Made by a program: the position numbers and the translations under genes. Below the pieces are notes generated by a model, which had not been told where the DNA came from, did not search any database, and saw only the letters and a list, made by a program, of their open reading frames with translations. Shown here one piece after another: positions 22,387 through 32,604 of a DNA stretch of 34,288 nucleotides (the stretch's first letter is position 1; the number at the start of each line of letters is the position of its first letter). Origin of the DNA: Gryganskiella cystojenkinii (lineage: Eukaryota > Mortierellomycota > Mortierellomycetes > Mortierellales > Mortierellaceae); assembly GCA_015852425.1 (NCBI GenBank), contig JAAAIG010000259.1:9384-43671 (forward strand), read 5' to 3'.

Positions 22387-24223
22387 TCAATGCCTGCTTC
22401 CTAGGTTGAAAAAACGTGATACCTTTGCCTTTGTGGACATCAAGCCAGTTTTGGTCTTGGCTTTGATGTGCCCTTGGTCCGCGGCCTTGGAGTACCACTC
22501 TACAGCTTTGGCATAGTCTTGTGAAACACCTTGTCCGTTTTCGTACATGGTGCCGAGGTTGAACTGAGCGTCAGCATCTCCTTGATAGGCCGCCCTTGTG
22601 TACCACTCTGCGGCTTTGGCATGGTCCTGTGAAACACCATGACCATTTTTGTACATGATACCGAGGTTGTTCTGGGATTTGCTGTGTCCTTGATTTGCCG
22701 CCTTTGTGTACCATTCTACAGCTTTGGCATGGTTCTGTGAAACACCACGACCGTTTTTGTACATGATACCGAGGTTGTTCTGGGCTTTGATGTGTCCTTG
22801 ATTCGCCGCCTTTGTGTACCACTCTACAGCTTTGGCATGGTCCTGTGAAACACCTTTGCCGTTTTCGTACAAGAGACCGAGGTTGAACTGAGCGTCAGCA
22901 TCTCCTTGATAGGCCGCCCTTGTGTACCACTCTGCGGCTTTGGCATGGTCCTGTGAAACACCTTGACCGTTTTCGTACATGATACCGAGGTTGAACCGGG
23001 CTTTGATATGTCCTTGGTTTGCCGCCTTCATGTGCCACTCTGCAGCTGTGGCATGGTCCTGTGAAACACCTTGGCCGTTTTTGTACATGATACCGAGGTT
23101 GAACTGAGCATCAGCATATCCTTGGCTGGCCGCCTTTGTGTACCACTCTGCAGCTTTGGCATGGTCCTGTGAAACACCTTGACCGATATCGTACATGATG
23201 CCGAGGTTGAACTGAGCATTGATATTTCCTTTGTTTGCCGCCTTTGTGTACCGCTCTACAGCTTTGGCATGGTCCTGTGGATTGCCCTTGCCATTTTCGT
23301 ACATGACCCCTACTGCGAACTGGGATTCGGTGTGTCCTTGATTCGTAGCATTGTGATAGTACGCATCCTTCGGAACGCGGTTCCCTTCGGAATTTTTATA
23401 GCTTAGAGCATGCAGAACTTTGGCGTCTAGCTTTGGAGATTCCTGGGATCCGTTCACTGAAGGATGGTCGTATAAAAGTGTTTGCACTGTAGGCTTATTC
23501 CTGGAAGACGTGCTCACCGAGGATTTCTTCGCTAGAAACGTGCTTGTGCTGTCCTTGGAAATTGTTAGCTGTGTATGGCCGTAGAAGCTGTTGTCTACAA
23601 TGCCATCTGTAGGGATTGTATGTGGTGCCCTGGATTGCACTTCTTCTGGGAGGCCCAATGTCCCAGTCCGGTCCTCTGGTGCTCTCTCAGGTGGTTTGTC
23701 AACTACAACCGCCATTTGTAGAAGGATTGATGACCATAATTAATATGCAGAATAGACGGGTTTTAGATACTCATGATGCGAATACTACTGTACAAGCCCA
23801 AAGATCTCACCAGCTGTCCCGATCACAACATCTAATACTACATCTGGATATAGCCTTATCCGAAGAGGCTCGACACTATTGCGAGAAGAGGTTTCATATA
23901 AAGCAAGAATTAGTCGAGGCACGAAATTGTTCTGTTCTGTTACCGAGCACCCTGACCTTGCATGGCAACGTAGAGTGTAAGACTTGAACTTACAATTCAA
24001 AGTTATCGTCTGTTAGGAACGAAACAATAGTGGTTCCGTTCAAAATGTACTGTACGTCTTTAAAGACTATCTGGATGTCCCTCCACAGAATGATGCGCTC
24101 CATAGTTTTGTTGTCTAAACGGGTTTCGATATTGAACATGCTTGACAGTGGATGCAATGCGCCACTACCTACCCGGACAGGACGAAACGCCTGGGTATGT
24201 AGCTGGGGTCCGGCAGGCTGCAT
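22387..24223 (-). CDS. Sel1-repeat protein with distinct N-terminal module, three exons
   Basis: Exons: 24223-23994, 23875-23811, 23702-22387, giving 536 aa. Sel1 repeats are TPR-like helical pairs that scaffold protein complexes; the partner here is unknown. The N-terminal module (about residues 25-98) contains MERIILWRDIQIVFKDVQY, LTDDNF, and, across the first intron, VEPLRIRLYPDVVLDVVI. A Ser/Thr/Pro-rich linker follows. Then come eight regular 36-residue Sel1 repeats and one degenerate copy (about 230-520), with the consensus QGxxxAQxNLGxMYxNGxGVSQDHAKAxEWYTKA. Both introns (118 and 108 nt) have clear GT-AG ends, and the first donor is GTAAGT. The last exon alone is open to a Met at 23715, so a single-exon 442-aa model would miss the N-terminus. 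No signal peptide is seen. The start at 24223 is the first Met seen in this exon; Met codons downstream are alternatives. Confidence 0.85.
22456..23400 (-). repeat. 108-bp tandem repeat encoding Sel1 units
   Basis: The phrase GGTGTTTCACAGGACCATGCC (minus strand) or a close variant recurs every 108 bp, with copies near 22511, 22619, 22727, 22835, 22943, 23051, 23159 and a diverged one near 23267. Blocks starting at 22561 and 22885, 324 bp apart, are identical for about 78 bp. Confidence 0.9.
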
Positions 24224-24460
24224 CCCGGAGATTTTTTTTGTCGAGATTTCGTGGACGGGATGTATGACTACAAGGATAAATGAAAGAGAGAGAGAGAAAA
24301 AGGAAGCAAAAAAAAAAAAAAAATTGCCCTGGGATCATGCGTTGCTTCGTCAACCAGTGACGTTGTTGCTAGCAGTCAAACGACTCCGCCGTTGTTTGTT
24401 CGTTACACAACCGAAAGTTTCATCATAAAAAAGTAGAGAGGCGTCAATTCGGTGGTCATC
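24224..24460. promoter_or_regulatory. Upstream flank of the Sel1 gene
   Basis: This stretch has a GAGAGA run (24284-24297 region) and an A16 run (24308-24323). On the minus (sense) strand these are CT and T tracts just upstream of the Sel1 start, as at other gene leaders here. Confidence 0.35.
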
Positions 24461-25216
24461 CTTTTCATCGGCATGGGGATGCGGACTTGGGATGAAAGAG
24501 TTTGTGGGCATCGAGGGCATCCTTGCGGCAGACGTGGCACACGAATTCCTTTATTTCACAAGAACATATGTACGTCAATTGCATCGAATATCCCGCTGAT
24601 CCAGCTTTGGATGTAGGTCCAGTTGGGTCTTAATCGGGAGAAACAAAGGATAGTTGCTCTGTTGTTGTCGAGTGTCGACGGTCTTTCTCAGAAGGCACCT
24701 CCACAAAAGAGTACGATCGCGATCATCCTCGCCAATTACCCCTTGAGGACACCAATCACGATCGGGACCTTGGATCTCGACAGTGAAACATGCAATTTTC
24801 TTGGACGTCCATTCCTTGAACATAAGGGACGGTTTTACTTGATGTTGGGTCACCGTGCTAGCTATGTCCTGACCTTCTGAGCGGCTGGAGGAAGGGAGAT
24901 CTCCTCCTCCTCCTCCTCCTTCACTGTTGTCGGTGCTGGAATGTCTTGCGTGGCATTGTCGTTATTCTTCACCACTTCCATATTCATGAAAAACATCTGA
25001 GGATTGACCTGAATCCTCTTCACCTTCATAACCTCTAGTGTCTTGAAAATGGTCAGGATATTGACTACCATCGTCCCACAGGCCCCGTGGGTCAGCTATT
25101 CCCATACAGACACAGCACAGCTCTTCCAGAGTCTCCTTGAGTACTTCCTGTCCTTCCAGACCGTGACCAGGATACGGTCATCCTCGACCTGAATAGTATA
25201 GGTCGAAAGTAATCTC
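24461..25216 (-). pseudogene. Coding-like relics, minus strand, unidentified
   Basis: Several short minus-strand stretches look like former exons. About 25190-25090 reads VEDDRILVTVWKDRKYSRRL. 25071-24862 is open and ends in a poly-Glu run (GAGGAG repeats at about 24900-24921). 24853-24575 is another open stretch. About 24555-24468 reads EFVCHVCRKDALDAHKLFHP, with a CxxC pair. They lie in different frames with stops between and I found no consistent splice set. No family is recognised. Either a decayed gene or an unsolved multi-exon gene fits. Confidence 0.25.
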
Positions 25217-26349
25217 AGACTGAGCCAGGATGGAGTCGAGGAGGGATGAAAGGAATGCGAGAGGAGGGCAACGCTTGGCAGCTACGGTAAAAGCCTATCA
25301 TGCGTATAGAGGCGCTGAAAAACACACACAAAACAAAAAAAAAAAATATGTCATTCCATACGTTAACACCAAACCCAGCGACTTCCATGTGGTGACTTGA
25401 AGAGTGCATACTAATCCATAGGCTTCTTGGAGTCGAAACGTCTGTCAGCTATATGGGACGAGAGAAAGAGCAGCCCGGATTGTGGGTGCAATTTGTAACC
25501 AGATTCTTTTATTTTCATAGTTGATTCGAGTTGCGGCAAAGCAAGGTGAGGATACTTCAAAAGAGGTTTTCTGTCAAGAGAGAAGTATGGTACGTCAATG
25601 GCGGATCCTGAGTTGATGAAAGAGTGTAAGGGCAGAAAGCTACCAGAGTCCTTCGCCTTGGCAAGAGAATATCAGGCACACCTTCCTTTCCTTCGGACGC
25701 GCGATACGATACTCTTTGACTCTTTTGTTCCTGTCAGTCTTTTCATTTCTCCTATCGGTCTTTTCACTCCACCCATATCTTCGGTACTCTTTTTGTGACC
25801 TTACGAATGAGCGCACCCTCTCTTTTCACCGTCAATGTAGAGTAAAAATACGCATCCCATCAGGAATATTACGATCTCTCTTTGACCGCGGTTCATGTCC
25901 TGCCTTCCTCTCTTCCTCTTGTTTCTTGTCGCTCGAACAGAGAAGCGAGAACCTACATGACAAAGTCACGAACGACAACCTCGACAGTTCCAAGCCCCAT
26001 AGTTCAATCCTATCATGATCAGGGTATACAGAGACCCAAAGGCCCTCCTCTTGTTTACATTCATGTATATCAATCTTCTGTCTGTCATTCATGTCCTTGG
26101 ACGCGACGAAGGCCTAGGAAGACAAAACGGGAAATGATAATTTCCTTGTCCCCTTAACGACTGCGAGATGGGTCAAAGCCTACTCTGGTCCCCTGTCACT
26201 GTCACTCGTGCTCTTCTGCACATCTCTTTCCTCAACCCCCTTCCCCCTTTACTCATTCTCACTCAAGGACACGACAAAGACAGACAGGCAGACGAACAGA
26301 CAACAGACAACCAACCATCCACCTCGTCTTTACAACTCATTTCGACTTA
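25217..26349. other. Gene-poor stretch and DHHC-gene promoter
   Basis: Short open frames only (for example 25598-25798 and 25882-26157, +), none with a recognisable domain or supported splice partner. The last 200 bp before the ATG at 26350 are CT- and CA-rich and probably hold the palmitoyltransferase promoter and leader. Confidence 0.4.
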
Positions 26350-29300
26350 ATGAAGATTAAAAAGATTCGAGAAGGGAGTCTAAAGGCAATCTCTTGGCTA
26401 CCTGTTGGCATCTGTATGTCTTTCCTTACGTTATGCATTGCTTAAAGCAAATGCTGACAGAATGTGCTTGAGCTATAAAGGTCAATATACTTCTTTACTT
26501 TCGACTGCACATATTGGCTTTAACAACCTAGGTTTTGTCTTTGCTGTCTCGTTGTGATAGGTTTGGCTTTAGTTGCATGGAGTTATTCAGTGTTTACGTT
26601 GTCGATATGCAAATACCTCTTCACGCACGGTCATGTCAGCCAAGGTAGGACACGAAAAGCTTTTGAACATTTTATTTCTGGATAATTCAAAGCCGACATC
26701 AGGGATAGGAGGTCACAGTCAAGAAACGAGTCTAAGATGACTACACAAGCAAACCCCGGCTAATACCTATCTCACGTCCTTGCCTTTATTGTCTCCATTA
26801 GGGACGTTCTATCTGATTACGGTGACGACCATCGTGGTACTTCTTCTTTGGAGTTACTCGCTTGCATCGTTTCTATCCCCAGGTTACCCATCAGATGTGC
26901 GTTCATTAACCAATAAGAGAATATATATATATATATATATATGTATGGAGTGAGAAGGTAATTGACACCATACGCTGACACCTCGTGCTACGTTTTTTTT
27001 CTATGCACTTCATACCCGTTAGATTCTCAAGAAATACACGGGATATAACAGTGCAGACCACGGCGATGTCACCATACGGGATCAAGAAGACTCTGCTCAC
27101 GTTGGATTACTGGAACCCGACCAGTTTTACCTCTCACCCTCCGCCAGCGCCAACAACTCACCGTTGATGAGGAACGGCAAGCGCAACAGTTCAGTAGCGG
27201 ACGGGGATCGAAGCCAACATCTAGGATCCTCAGAAGAGACGGATCTCAGTGATCGACCTCATTCACCTTTTAACCAGGAGGTTGGGTCCAGCTCTGATCA
27301 ACAGGATCAACAATCTTTTGCATCCAGTGGCAGGACAGCGGTCGCTCCACCTTTACCGCCCTTGGAACACATCGGAACCGGAGAACACGCTTTCCATGGA
27401 CAAGGAGGCCACATCGCGACGCAGAGACCAGCGCATACCTTGGTGCGGATATCGGACGATGAAACTTTGGATGGTCGACAACGTGGATTAGCAGGAGGGG
27501 ACAGACACAGCACCTATGAGATCGATCAAGAAGACGATCATCGGCCCTTGGGACTCTCTGGTCAGAGATTCACGGTGAAACGGGATGGCAAAATGCGATA
27601 TTGTCAAAAGTGCAAGTAAGGTGTCAGTGGGATTTGTTCCCTTTTCATATTGCCCCGGTTCTATTACCAGTCTAACTATTGTTGACTAATATTTAAAAAT
27701 TATTACTTTAATCATTTTCCCCATAGATTCGAAAAGCCGGACAGGACACATCATTGGTAGAGCGAGCTGGCCTTTTCCCGTAAGGAATTCGAATTGACTT
27801 GCATAGGTATTTGGTTGCTAACTTTTCTCGATGTAATTGTTTACTCGCCGTATAGCTCTTCTTGTAAACGATGTGTACTCAAGATGGACCAGTAAGTCTT
27901 GTAAATCGTACTTTTCCTAATGTCAAGCCCTTGTTATCTACAAGTCGAATACTGACGTCCTAGTCTATTTTTTGTCTCGATCTGCCGACTAGTCACTGCC
28001 CATGGCTCAATAATTGTGTTGGGCATAACAACTACAAGGTGTTTTATGTATGGCGAGTCAAAACTGCAGCGCAATGTTACATTATGGATATACATGGGCG
28101 ATACCTAATTTTTATTTGCTTCCCTCGACTACGATCTAGTTGTTCGTTTTCTGGACAGCGGTCTACTGTGTGGTCCTTGTAGCGTGCACGATACCCGTGG
28201 TCGCCGAAGTGATCAACGCACCATATGTACGTGAAGAGCCGCCACCCGAGCCTAGGACAATGGCTAATATTGAGCTATAAATGATATTCGTCTCTGATCC
28301 GACTTGTTTTTCTCTCTCCCACTCCTATGCATCCCTTCCTTAGAATGAGAACGTGTTTGATCCTCAATGGATCTTTATGATCTTTGTGGGCTCAATCTTT
28401 GGATTATGCCTGGTCCCGTTCGCGATCCATCATACCTTGTTGATCAAGGCAAACAAAACCACGATTGAGAGTTTTGAGAAACACAAGTATCGAGTCGGTT
28501 CCAGTGGAGAGGTCATGCAGAGTCGCGTCCTCAACGTCTTTGATCTGGGCAAAAAGTACGCGTGTGATGAAGGAACGCCTCAGATTCGCCTCTTAGAATT
28601 GCCTCATTGTTTACTGACTCTGTCGCATTGATTTTCTTGATGTTTTCTTGCGTTTTAGGAAGAACTTTATTCAAGTTTTGGGCCCTGTCTGGTACCTATG
28701 GTTGATTCCAGTACGTAACTCTGTCGGTAATGGCTGGTCGTTCCCTGCGAATGATTACGGCAAGAGCATGTTGCAGGTGGACGATGACGACAGCAGTACT
28801 TTCCTACGCCGGGGTGTAACCTCTTCAGCCTCCTCGTTCCACCATTCGACCCACAATGGCAACGAGGAACACCACCGTCTGCATACTCAGCACCCATACC
28901 CTCAGCAACAAGAACGGTACAAACACCAACGGCAGTTCTCTCGGAATCAACAACAGCAACAGTTCCACCAGCAACTTTCCTCTGCAATGGATCCATTTGG
29001 CTTGACCACAGACTCTGATACGCAATTGGATCAGGAACAACAACTGCAGCAGCACCAACAGCACTATCACCGAGACCTTTCGATGGACGTGGATAATCAT
29101 GTCCGCCCTGACAGTGATGTTGATAGCGACGACAATGGTCATGGTGCACCTGCTGCTCGTTCCTTTGGATACCCTGGTACACCTCGTCGATTCCGTCAAT
29201 ACCGGTCTGGTTTTGCTCCTGCAGGCCAACAACAACAGCACCGTACGCATGTTCAAGACTCGGACGGCGAGGATGATGAAGACGATGATATCGAGCCGGA

Positions 29301-29361
29301 AGAGTATGTCTATGATAGCGATGAACCCGTAACAATTCGGTTCACTGATCATGGTCGATAG
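26350..29361 (+). CDS. DHHC-type protein S-palmitoyltransferase
   Basis: It transfers palmitate from acyl-CoA to cysteines of substrate proteins at a membrane. Exons: 26350-26413, 26561-26644, 26802-26896, 27023-27615, 27727-27756, 27856-27891, 27993-28047, 28140-28226, 28344-28555, 28659-29361, giving 652 aa. Four membrane helices are seen (about 14-37, 51-75, 319-342, 355-378). After helix 2 comes a SPGYPSD motif (DPG-like). The cysteine-rich domain CQKCKFEKPDRTHHCSSCKR... has DHHC at 300-303 and PWLNNCVGHNNYK. A TTxE motif (NKTTIESFE) and a PaCCT-like motif (NFIQVLGPVWYLW, GNGWSFP) follow helix 4. Unusual are a roughly 190-residue disordered insert between helix 2 and the DHHC domain, and a long His/Gln- then Asp/Glu-rich tail. 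It resembles Pfa3/ZDHHC2-15-20 in its catalytic part. Confidence 0.95.
26921..26942. repeat. (AT)11 microsatellite in DHHC intron 3
   Basis: Perfect AT dinucleotide run inside the intron 26897-27022 of the palmitoyltransferase gene. Confidence 0.9.
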
Positions 29362-29580
29362 TTTTTTGTACGTTCGGTACCTCGCACATGTAACATAGAA
29401 AAAAAAAATCGCGTCCCTTCCTAACCATTCACGTTCATTCCGTGGTTCATGTATCGCATAAAGAGAAGGGTAGCAAATTGTATTTGTATTGTAATGAGGA
29501 GGGAAATAATTGGGCACAAAGAATGTCGATAGTTCTTTTTTTTGTTTCTTTCTTTTTTTTTAACGGAAAAATGAAAGAAT

Positions 29581-30873
29581 TTAGTTCTTGGAGCTGGAGA
29601 CGAAACCAGTACCCTTGTATTCTTCGGAGGAAACACCGGAAATGGGGTTGATCTTGTTGGCACGAGCATACTCGTTGGAGGCCTCCTGCCACTCCTTGGT
29701 CATGGTCGAGGGCTTCTCGCCACCTAAACAAATTCACAAAAAAAAGGGTAATCGGGTTAGGGTGCGTTGATCCAGGAACATACATGAAGAGATCGATCGG
29801 GCATCCTAGATCGAAGCTAAGTCAGGAACAAAGGTATGTCTCTTTCGATTGATCTTCCTTCTTTCCATCAGAACAAGGTCGTTATCAGCCACATCCAAGA
29901 GCTGATGAGAGATCAATTGAAGAGCGGTATCCTTTCTTGTTCTCCCGATTTGATTGCCGTTTTTGTCATTCTTCACGTACCCTTGGCACGGATCCAGAGG
30001 AAGAGACCACCGGCGGCACTGACAACAGCGGCGGTTCCAGCAAAGACCTTGAGGTTGTGACCGGGTCCGGTCAAGGGGGTACGGGCACCGTGGGGGCCGA
30101 AAGCAACCCAGTAGGCTATAATGTTTTCAATAAAATAAATAGAGAGATACGGTGTGAGTGTTTGTCGTGTAAAAAAGAATAGGTTCGGATGTCCATGGTT
30201 GGAGTTTCCATATCGGAAGCGCGTCACTCAATTGATTGTGACCAAAAGAAGACCGATATCAAGAAGAGCATGATTTTTTTTTTTGGGTTGCAGATCTGCG
30301 TGTTTCAAAAAAAAAAAAGAAAGTGGAAAGCCGAAAATGTCCTGAGTTCAGAAGGAAGGTCCATCCAGTCGATGTGGCAAGAAAGATCTCTTTGAAGGAC
30401 TCTCCAAGTTGGTTGTTGAGAGTCCTTGCCGGCGCCGCTGGGATCTGAGAGGCGAAATACGCGCTTCCGATCAGTGAAATTTCCATCAAAATAGTGTCTC
30501 TCTCCGTTTGCTCGATTTTCCGACCGGTCCGCGACTAGTGGCGATTAATCTCCGTGCCATGCGATGGCGTTGCTGTTCAATATTGTTGGCTGATCAGCAG
30601 CGCGTCTGATGATTTCCCGATTGGTTAGAGTGGTGATATGCATAATGGGGTTCAAGGGTGGGATAGAGCATTACCAGCCTTCTTCTGCTCAAGGGTCATC
30701 TTGGACCAGTCACCGGCCTGGACCTGCTCCAAGTGCTTGGTGAGGGTGCTCTGCTCCTGGGAGGAGAGGGTCTTCCAGCGCATCTCCAAGTTGGTGAGGG
30801 GGATCTCGGAGGTGGTGGAGGCGAAGCGACGCTGGGTAGCGCGAACGGCAGGGCGGGCGAGGGTGCGAATCAT
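29581..30873 (-). CDS. COX5: Cytochrome c oxidase subunit IV homologue (yeast Cox5 type)
   Basis: A nuclear-encoded inner-membrane subunit of respiratory complex IV. Exons: 30873-30675, 30115-29981, 29723-29581, giving 158 aa, the normal size. The N-terminus (MIRTLARPAVRATQRRFAST) is an Arg-rich mitochondrial presequence. The matrix part has LEMRWKTLSSQEQ and GDWSKMTLEQKKAAYWVAFGPHGART. One membrane helix (about 88-107) is followed by the intermembrane part with MTKEWQEASNEYARANKINP. Both introns (559 and 257 nt) are long for this window. The stop is only about 220 bp from that of the convergent DHHC gene. A TCACGTGA palindrome lies about 205 bp upstream of the start. Confidence 0.95.
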
Positions 30874-31074
30874 TGTGTTTAATGTGAGGTGAACAAAGGA
30901 GAAGATTGATGAAAGAGAGATGATTCAAAGCGATATCGTATTGTGGACTGTCTCTGTGCTCTCTCTCGCTCGCTCTCCGTGCGAAGGAGACACGGAGCGG
31001 GAAACACACTGAAAAAAAGTCTCTTTCTTGCTTCTCCGAAAAAAAAATACGTCTACGTCACCACTTTCTAGATT

Positions 31075-31086
31075 GATCACGTGATC
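31075..31086. promoter_or_regulatory. Palindromic E-box, GATCACGTGATC
   Basis: A perfect 12-bp palindrome centred on CACGTG and containing TCACGTGA, the class bound by bHLH factors (Cbf1/USF type). It lies about 205 bp upstream of the COX IV start, a plausible promoter distance. Binding is inferred only. Confidence 0.45.
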
Positions 31087-31225
31087 GACACATGCACTGA
31101 TCGTGACTGAATGGCACTAGCTTGATACTGAAGACCCTTCTCTTTCAGATTCTTGTGGTCTACGTAGAATAGTGACTTTGGCCAAAGAGTACTATCGAGA
31201 ATTACGAATTACAAAAAAGAGCAAA

Positions 31226-31231
31226 TTTATT
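31226..31231 (-). terminator. Putative polyadenylation signal of MRPL16
   Basis: AATAAA on the minus strand, about 70 bp after the MRPL16 stop codon. Confidence 0.45.
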
Positions 31232-31299
31232 CTATGGCAAATGGTAGTGGTTGGCGTGAATGAAAGGAGATAAGTATGAACTGCTGGTGACTAAGGGTT

Positions 31300-32148
31300 C
31301 TATGCAACAACTTCAGGGGCAGCAGTCGTTGCAGTAGGTGGGGGGACAACAGCAGCAGTCGAGGCAGCAACAATAGGTTCCTTGGCGACAACAGGGGCAG
31401 CACCAGGGATAGCACGAGGAATCTTGGGAGGCTTGATCTGATCGGCCTTGACCACAAACTCAACACTAACAGGCAACTTGGCCGCGGCCAATCTCAAAGC
31501 CTCCTTGGCGTGTTCACGACGGATACCACCTCCACCAATCTCAAAGACAATCCTGTTGATTCCGACACGGGTCGCATAGTAATCGACGGATCCTTTGCCT
31601 TTACCCATACGAGATTCACCTCCCTTGGAAGTGACGGGAATATCGGGAAAGACGCGGGTCCAGATCTGAGATCCTTTGACAGTCTTGATCTTTCTGCGGA
31701 TCGTGGTATGAGCAGCCTGGATCTGTTTCGCGGTCAGACGAGCGCCCTCCTTGATACGGAGACCATAATCTCCAAATTCGACATAGGTTCCCTTGGTCGA
31801 TCCACCGATTGGGATTGGGATCTTGCCCTTGTGCTTTTTACGGTATTTCATCTTTTTGGGCTGCAAACTGTTGAAGCGACGCTGGGTCTTGTTCATGGGT
31901 GTCGCAAGCGAGCGGATGTTCAACTGGTTGTTGTTGCTATGGAGAAGAGAGGACGCAAAGGGCGAGGCATTGTGACGGAGGGAGAGAGGCGTGGTCGAGG
32001 GAGCGCCAAAGGAAAAGTTGCGGACGAATTGTGATGGTTTAGGGGCGTTGAATGCTGTGGATGTTGACGAGGAAAGAAGGGTGGAGGAGGGACGGGCAGA
32101 GTTGAGAAGGAGCGGCGTCCTTGACAAGGCCCTGAAGAGTGATGCCAT
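31300..32148 (-). CDS. MRPL16: Mitochondrial large-subunit ribosomal protein uL16m
   Basis: Single exon, 282 aa. A Ser/Arg-rich, acid-poor N-terminus (MASLFRALSRTPLLLNSARP...) is a mitochondrial targeting sequence. The L16 core (about 95-235) shows QPKKMKYRKKHKGK, GTYVEFGDYGLRIKEGARLTA, IQAAHTTIRRKIK, GSQIWTRVFPDIPVTSKG, ESRMGKGKGSVDYYATRV and EALRLAAAKLPV, all typical of bacterial-type L16. It sits near the peptidyl-transferase centre and the A-site tRNA. The Ala/Pro/Val-rich C-terminal tail is an extension relative to bacteria. The frame is open 22 codons further upstream, but the Met at 32148 begins the transit-peptide-like sequence and is preferred. Lack of introns contrasts with most neighbours. 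Head-to-head with GIS2. Confidence 0.95.
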   Translation of the reverse strand: MASLFRALSRTPLLLNSARPSSTLLSSSTSTAFNAPKPSQFVRNFSFGAPSTTPLSLRHNASPFASSLLHSNNNQLNIRSLATPMNKTQRRFNSLQPKKMKYRKKHKGKIPIPIGGSTKGTYVEFGDYGLRIKEGARLTAKQIQAAHTTIRRKIKTVKGSQIWTRVFPDIPVTSKGGESRMGKGKGSVDYYATRVGINRIVFEIGGGGIRREHAKEALRLAAAKLPVSVEFVVKADQIKPPKIPRAIPGAAPVVAKEPIVAASTAAVVPPPTATTAAPEVVA

Positions 32149-32604
32149 GGTCGACTTGCGGTGGGAATGAAATGGACAAAGAAACGAAATGTGGAATTGA
32201 ATGCGGAATGTCAATTAACAACACAAAGCTCGACGGAGACTGACAGTCGACCAAACAGGGCACTCCAAAGACTGCACTTTTACTAAAGAAAAGAAGCCAG
32301 GGCGAAATCGCTTTTACTTCTTCGGAGGAAGAGTATTGTGACTGTCGAGGGGATCCTGAGGGAAATCCAAGGTGAATGTCAACAATCACAAGCCACCTCC
32401 TCTTTTTATGAGGGTATTATGACGTCATCTGAGTTTTTTTCTTTTTTTTTCTTTTTGCAGCCCCTGAAAAAAAAGGCGTGGAAAGGAGGGACACACACGC
32501 CCAGAAAGCTGAGTGGTGCCCTCTCAAAAGAACTTTTTCTTTTTCGTTTTTTTCGTTTTTTTCTCTTTCTTTACCCTTTCACCCCACTTCACTTTTACAC
32601 TAAA
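32149..32604. promoter_or_regulatory. Divergent promoter region, MRPL16 (-) / GIS2 (+)
   Basis: 456 bp separate the two start codons. The half near GIS2 has T- and CT-rich runs (32436-32460 and 32525-32585) and one palindromic CRE-like site. No other gene is recognised. Confidence 0.55.
32419..32428. promoter_or_regulatory. CRE/ATF-like palindrome ATGACGTCAT
   Basis: A perfect 10-bp palindrome containing TGACGTCA, the full site for ATF/CREB-type bZIP factors (fungal Atf1 class). It is about 177 bp upstream of the GIS2 ATG and about 270 bp upstream of the MRPL16 ATG. Function is inferred from sequence only. Confidence 0.45.

Larger units (their letters stand above)
30874..31299. promoter_or_regulatory. 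COX IV promoter and MRPL16 3' flank
   Basis: This 426-bp gap lies upstream of the COX IV start and downstream of the MRPL16 stop. It contains a GA/CT-rich leader (about 30895-30990), the 12-bp palindrome at 31075-31086, and a minus-strand AATAAA at 31226-31231. Confidence 0.5.

Noticed and set aside
22456..23400. Regularly spaced repeat as a CRISPR array
   Set aside because: The 108-bp period, open frame and Sel1 consensus show a protein repeat; the genome is eukaryotic.
28667..29517. Minus-strand open frames of 222 and 230 codons under the DHHC gene tail
   Set aside because: Antisense shadows of the His/Gln- and Asp/Glu-rich tail; the sense strand has a complete, in-phase DHHC gene.
29750..29762. 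GGGTTAGGG word as telomere-like repeat
   Set aside because: A single short copy inside COX IV intron 2; no array.
30259..30489. Possible mutually exclusive exon in the COX IV gene
   Set aside because: No acceptor gives the needed phase for the AYF reading and no GT donor follows in place, so it is reported only as an oddity.
31510..32034. 174-codon + strand open frame opposite MRPL16
   Set aside because: Antisense to a clear L16 core; no domain or splice support.
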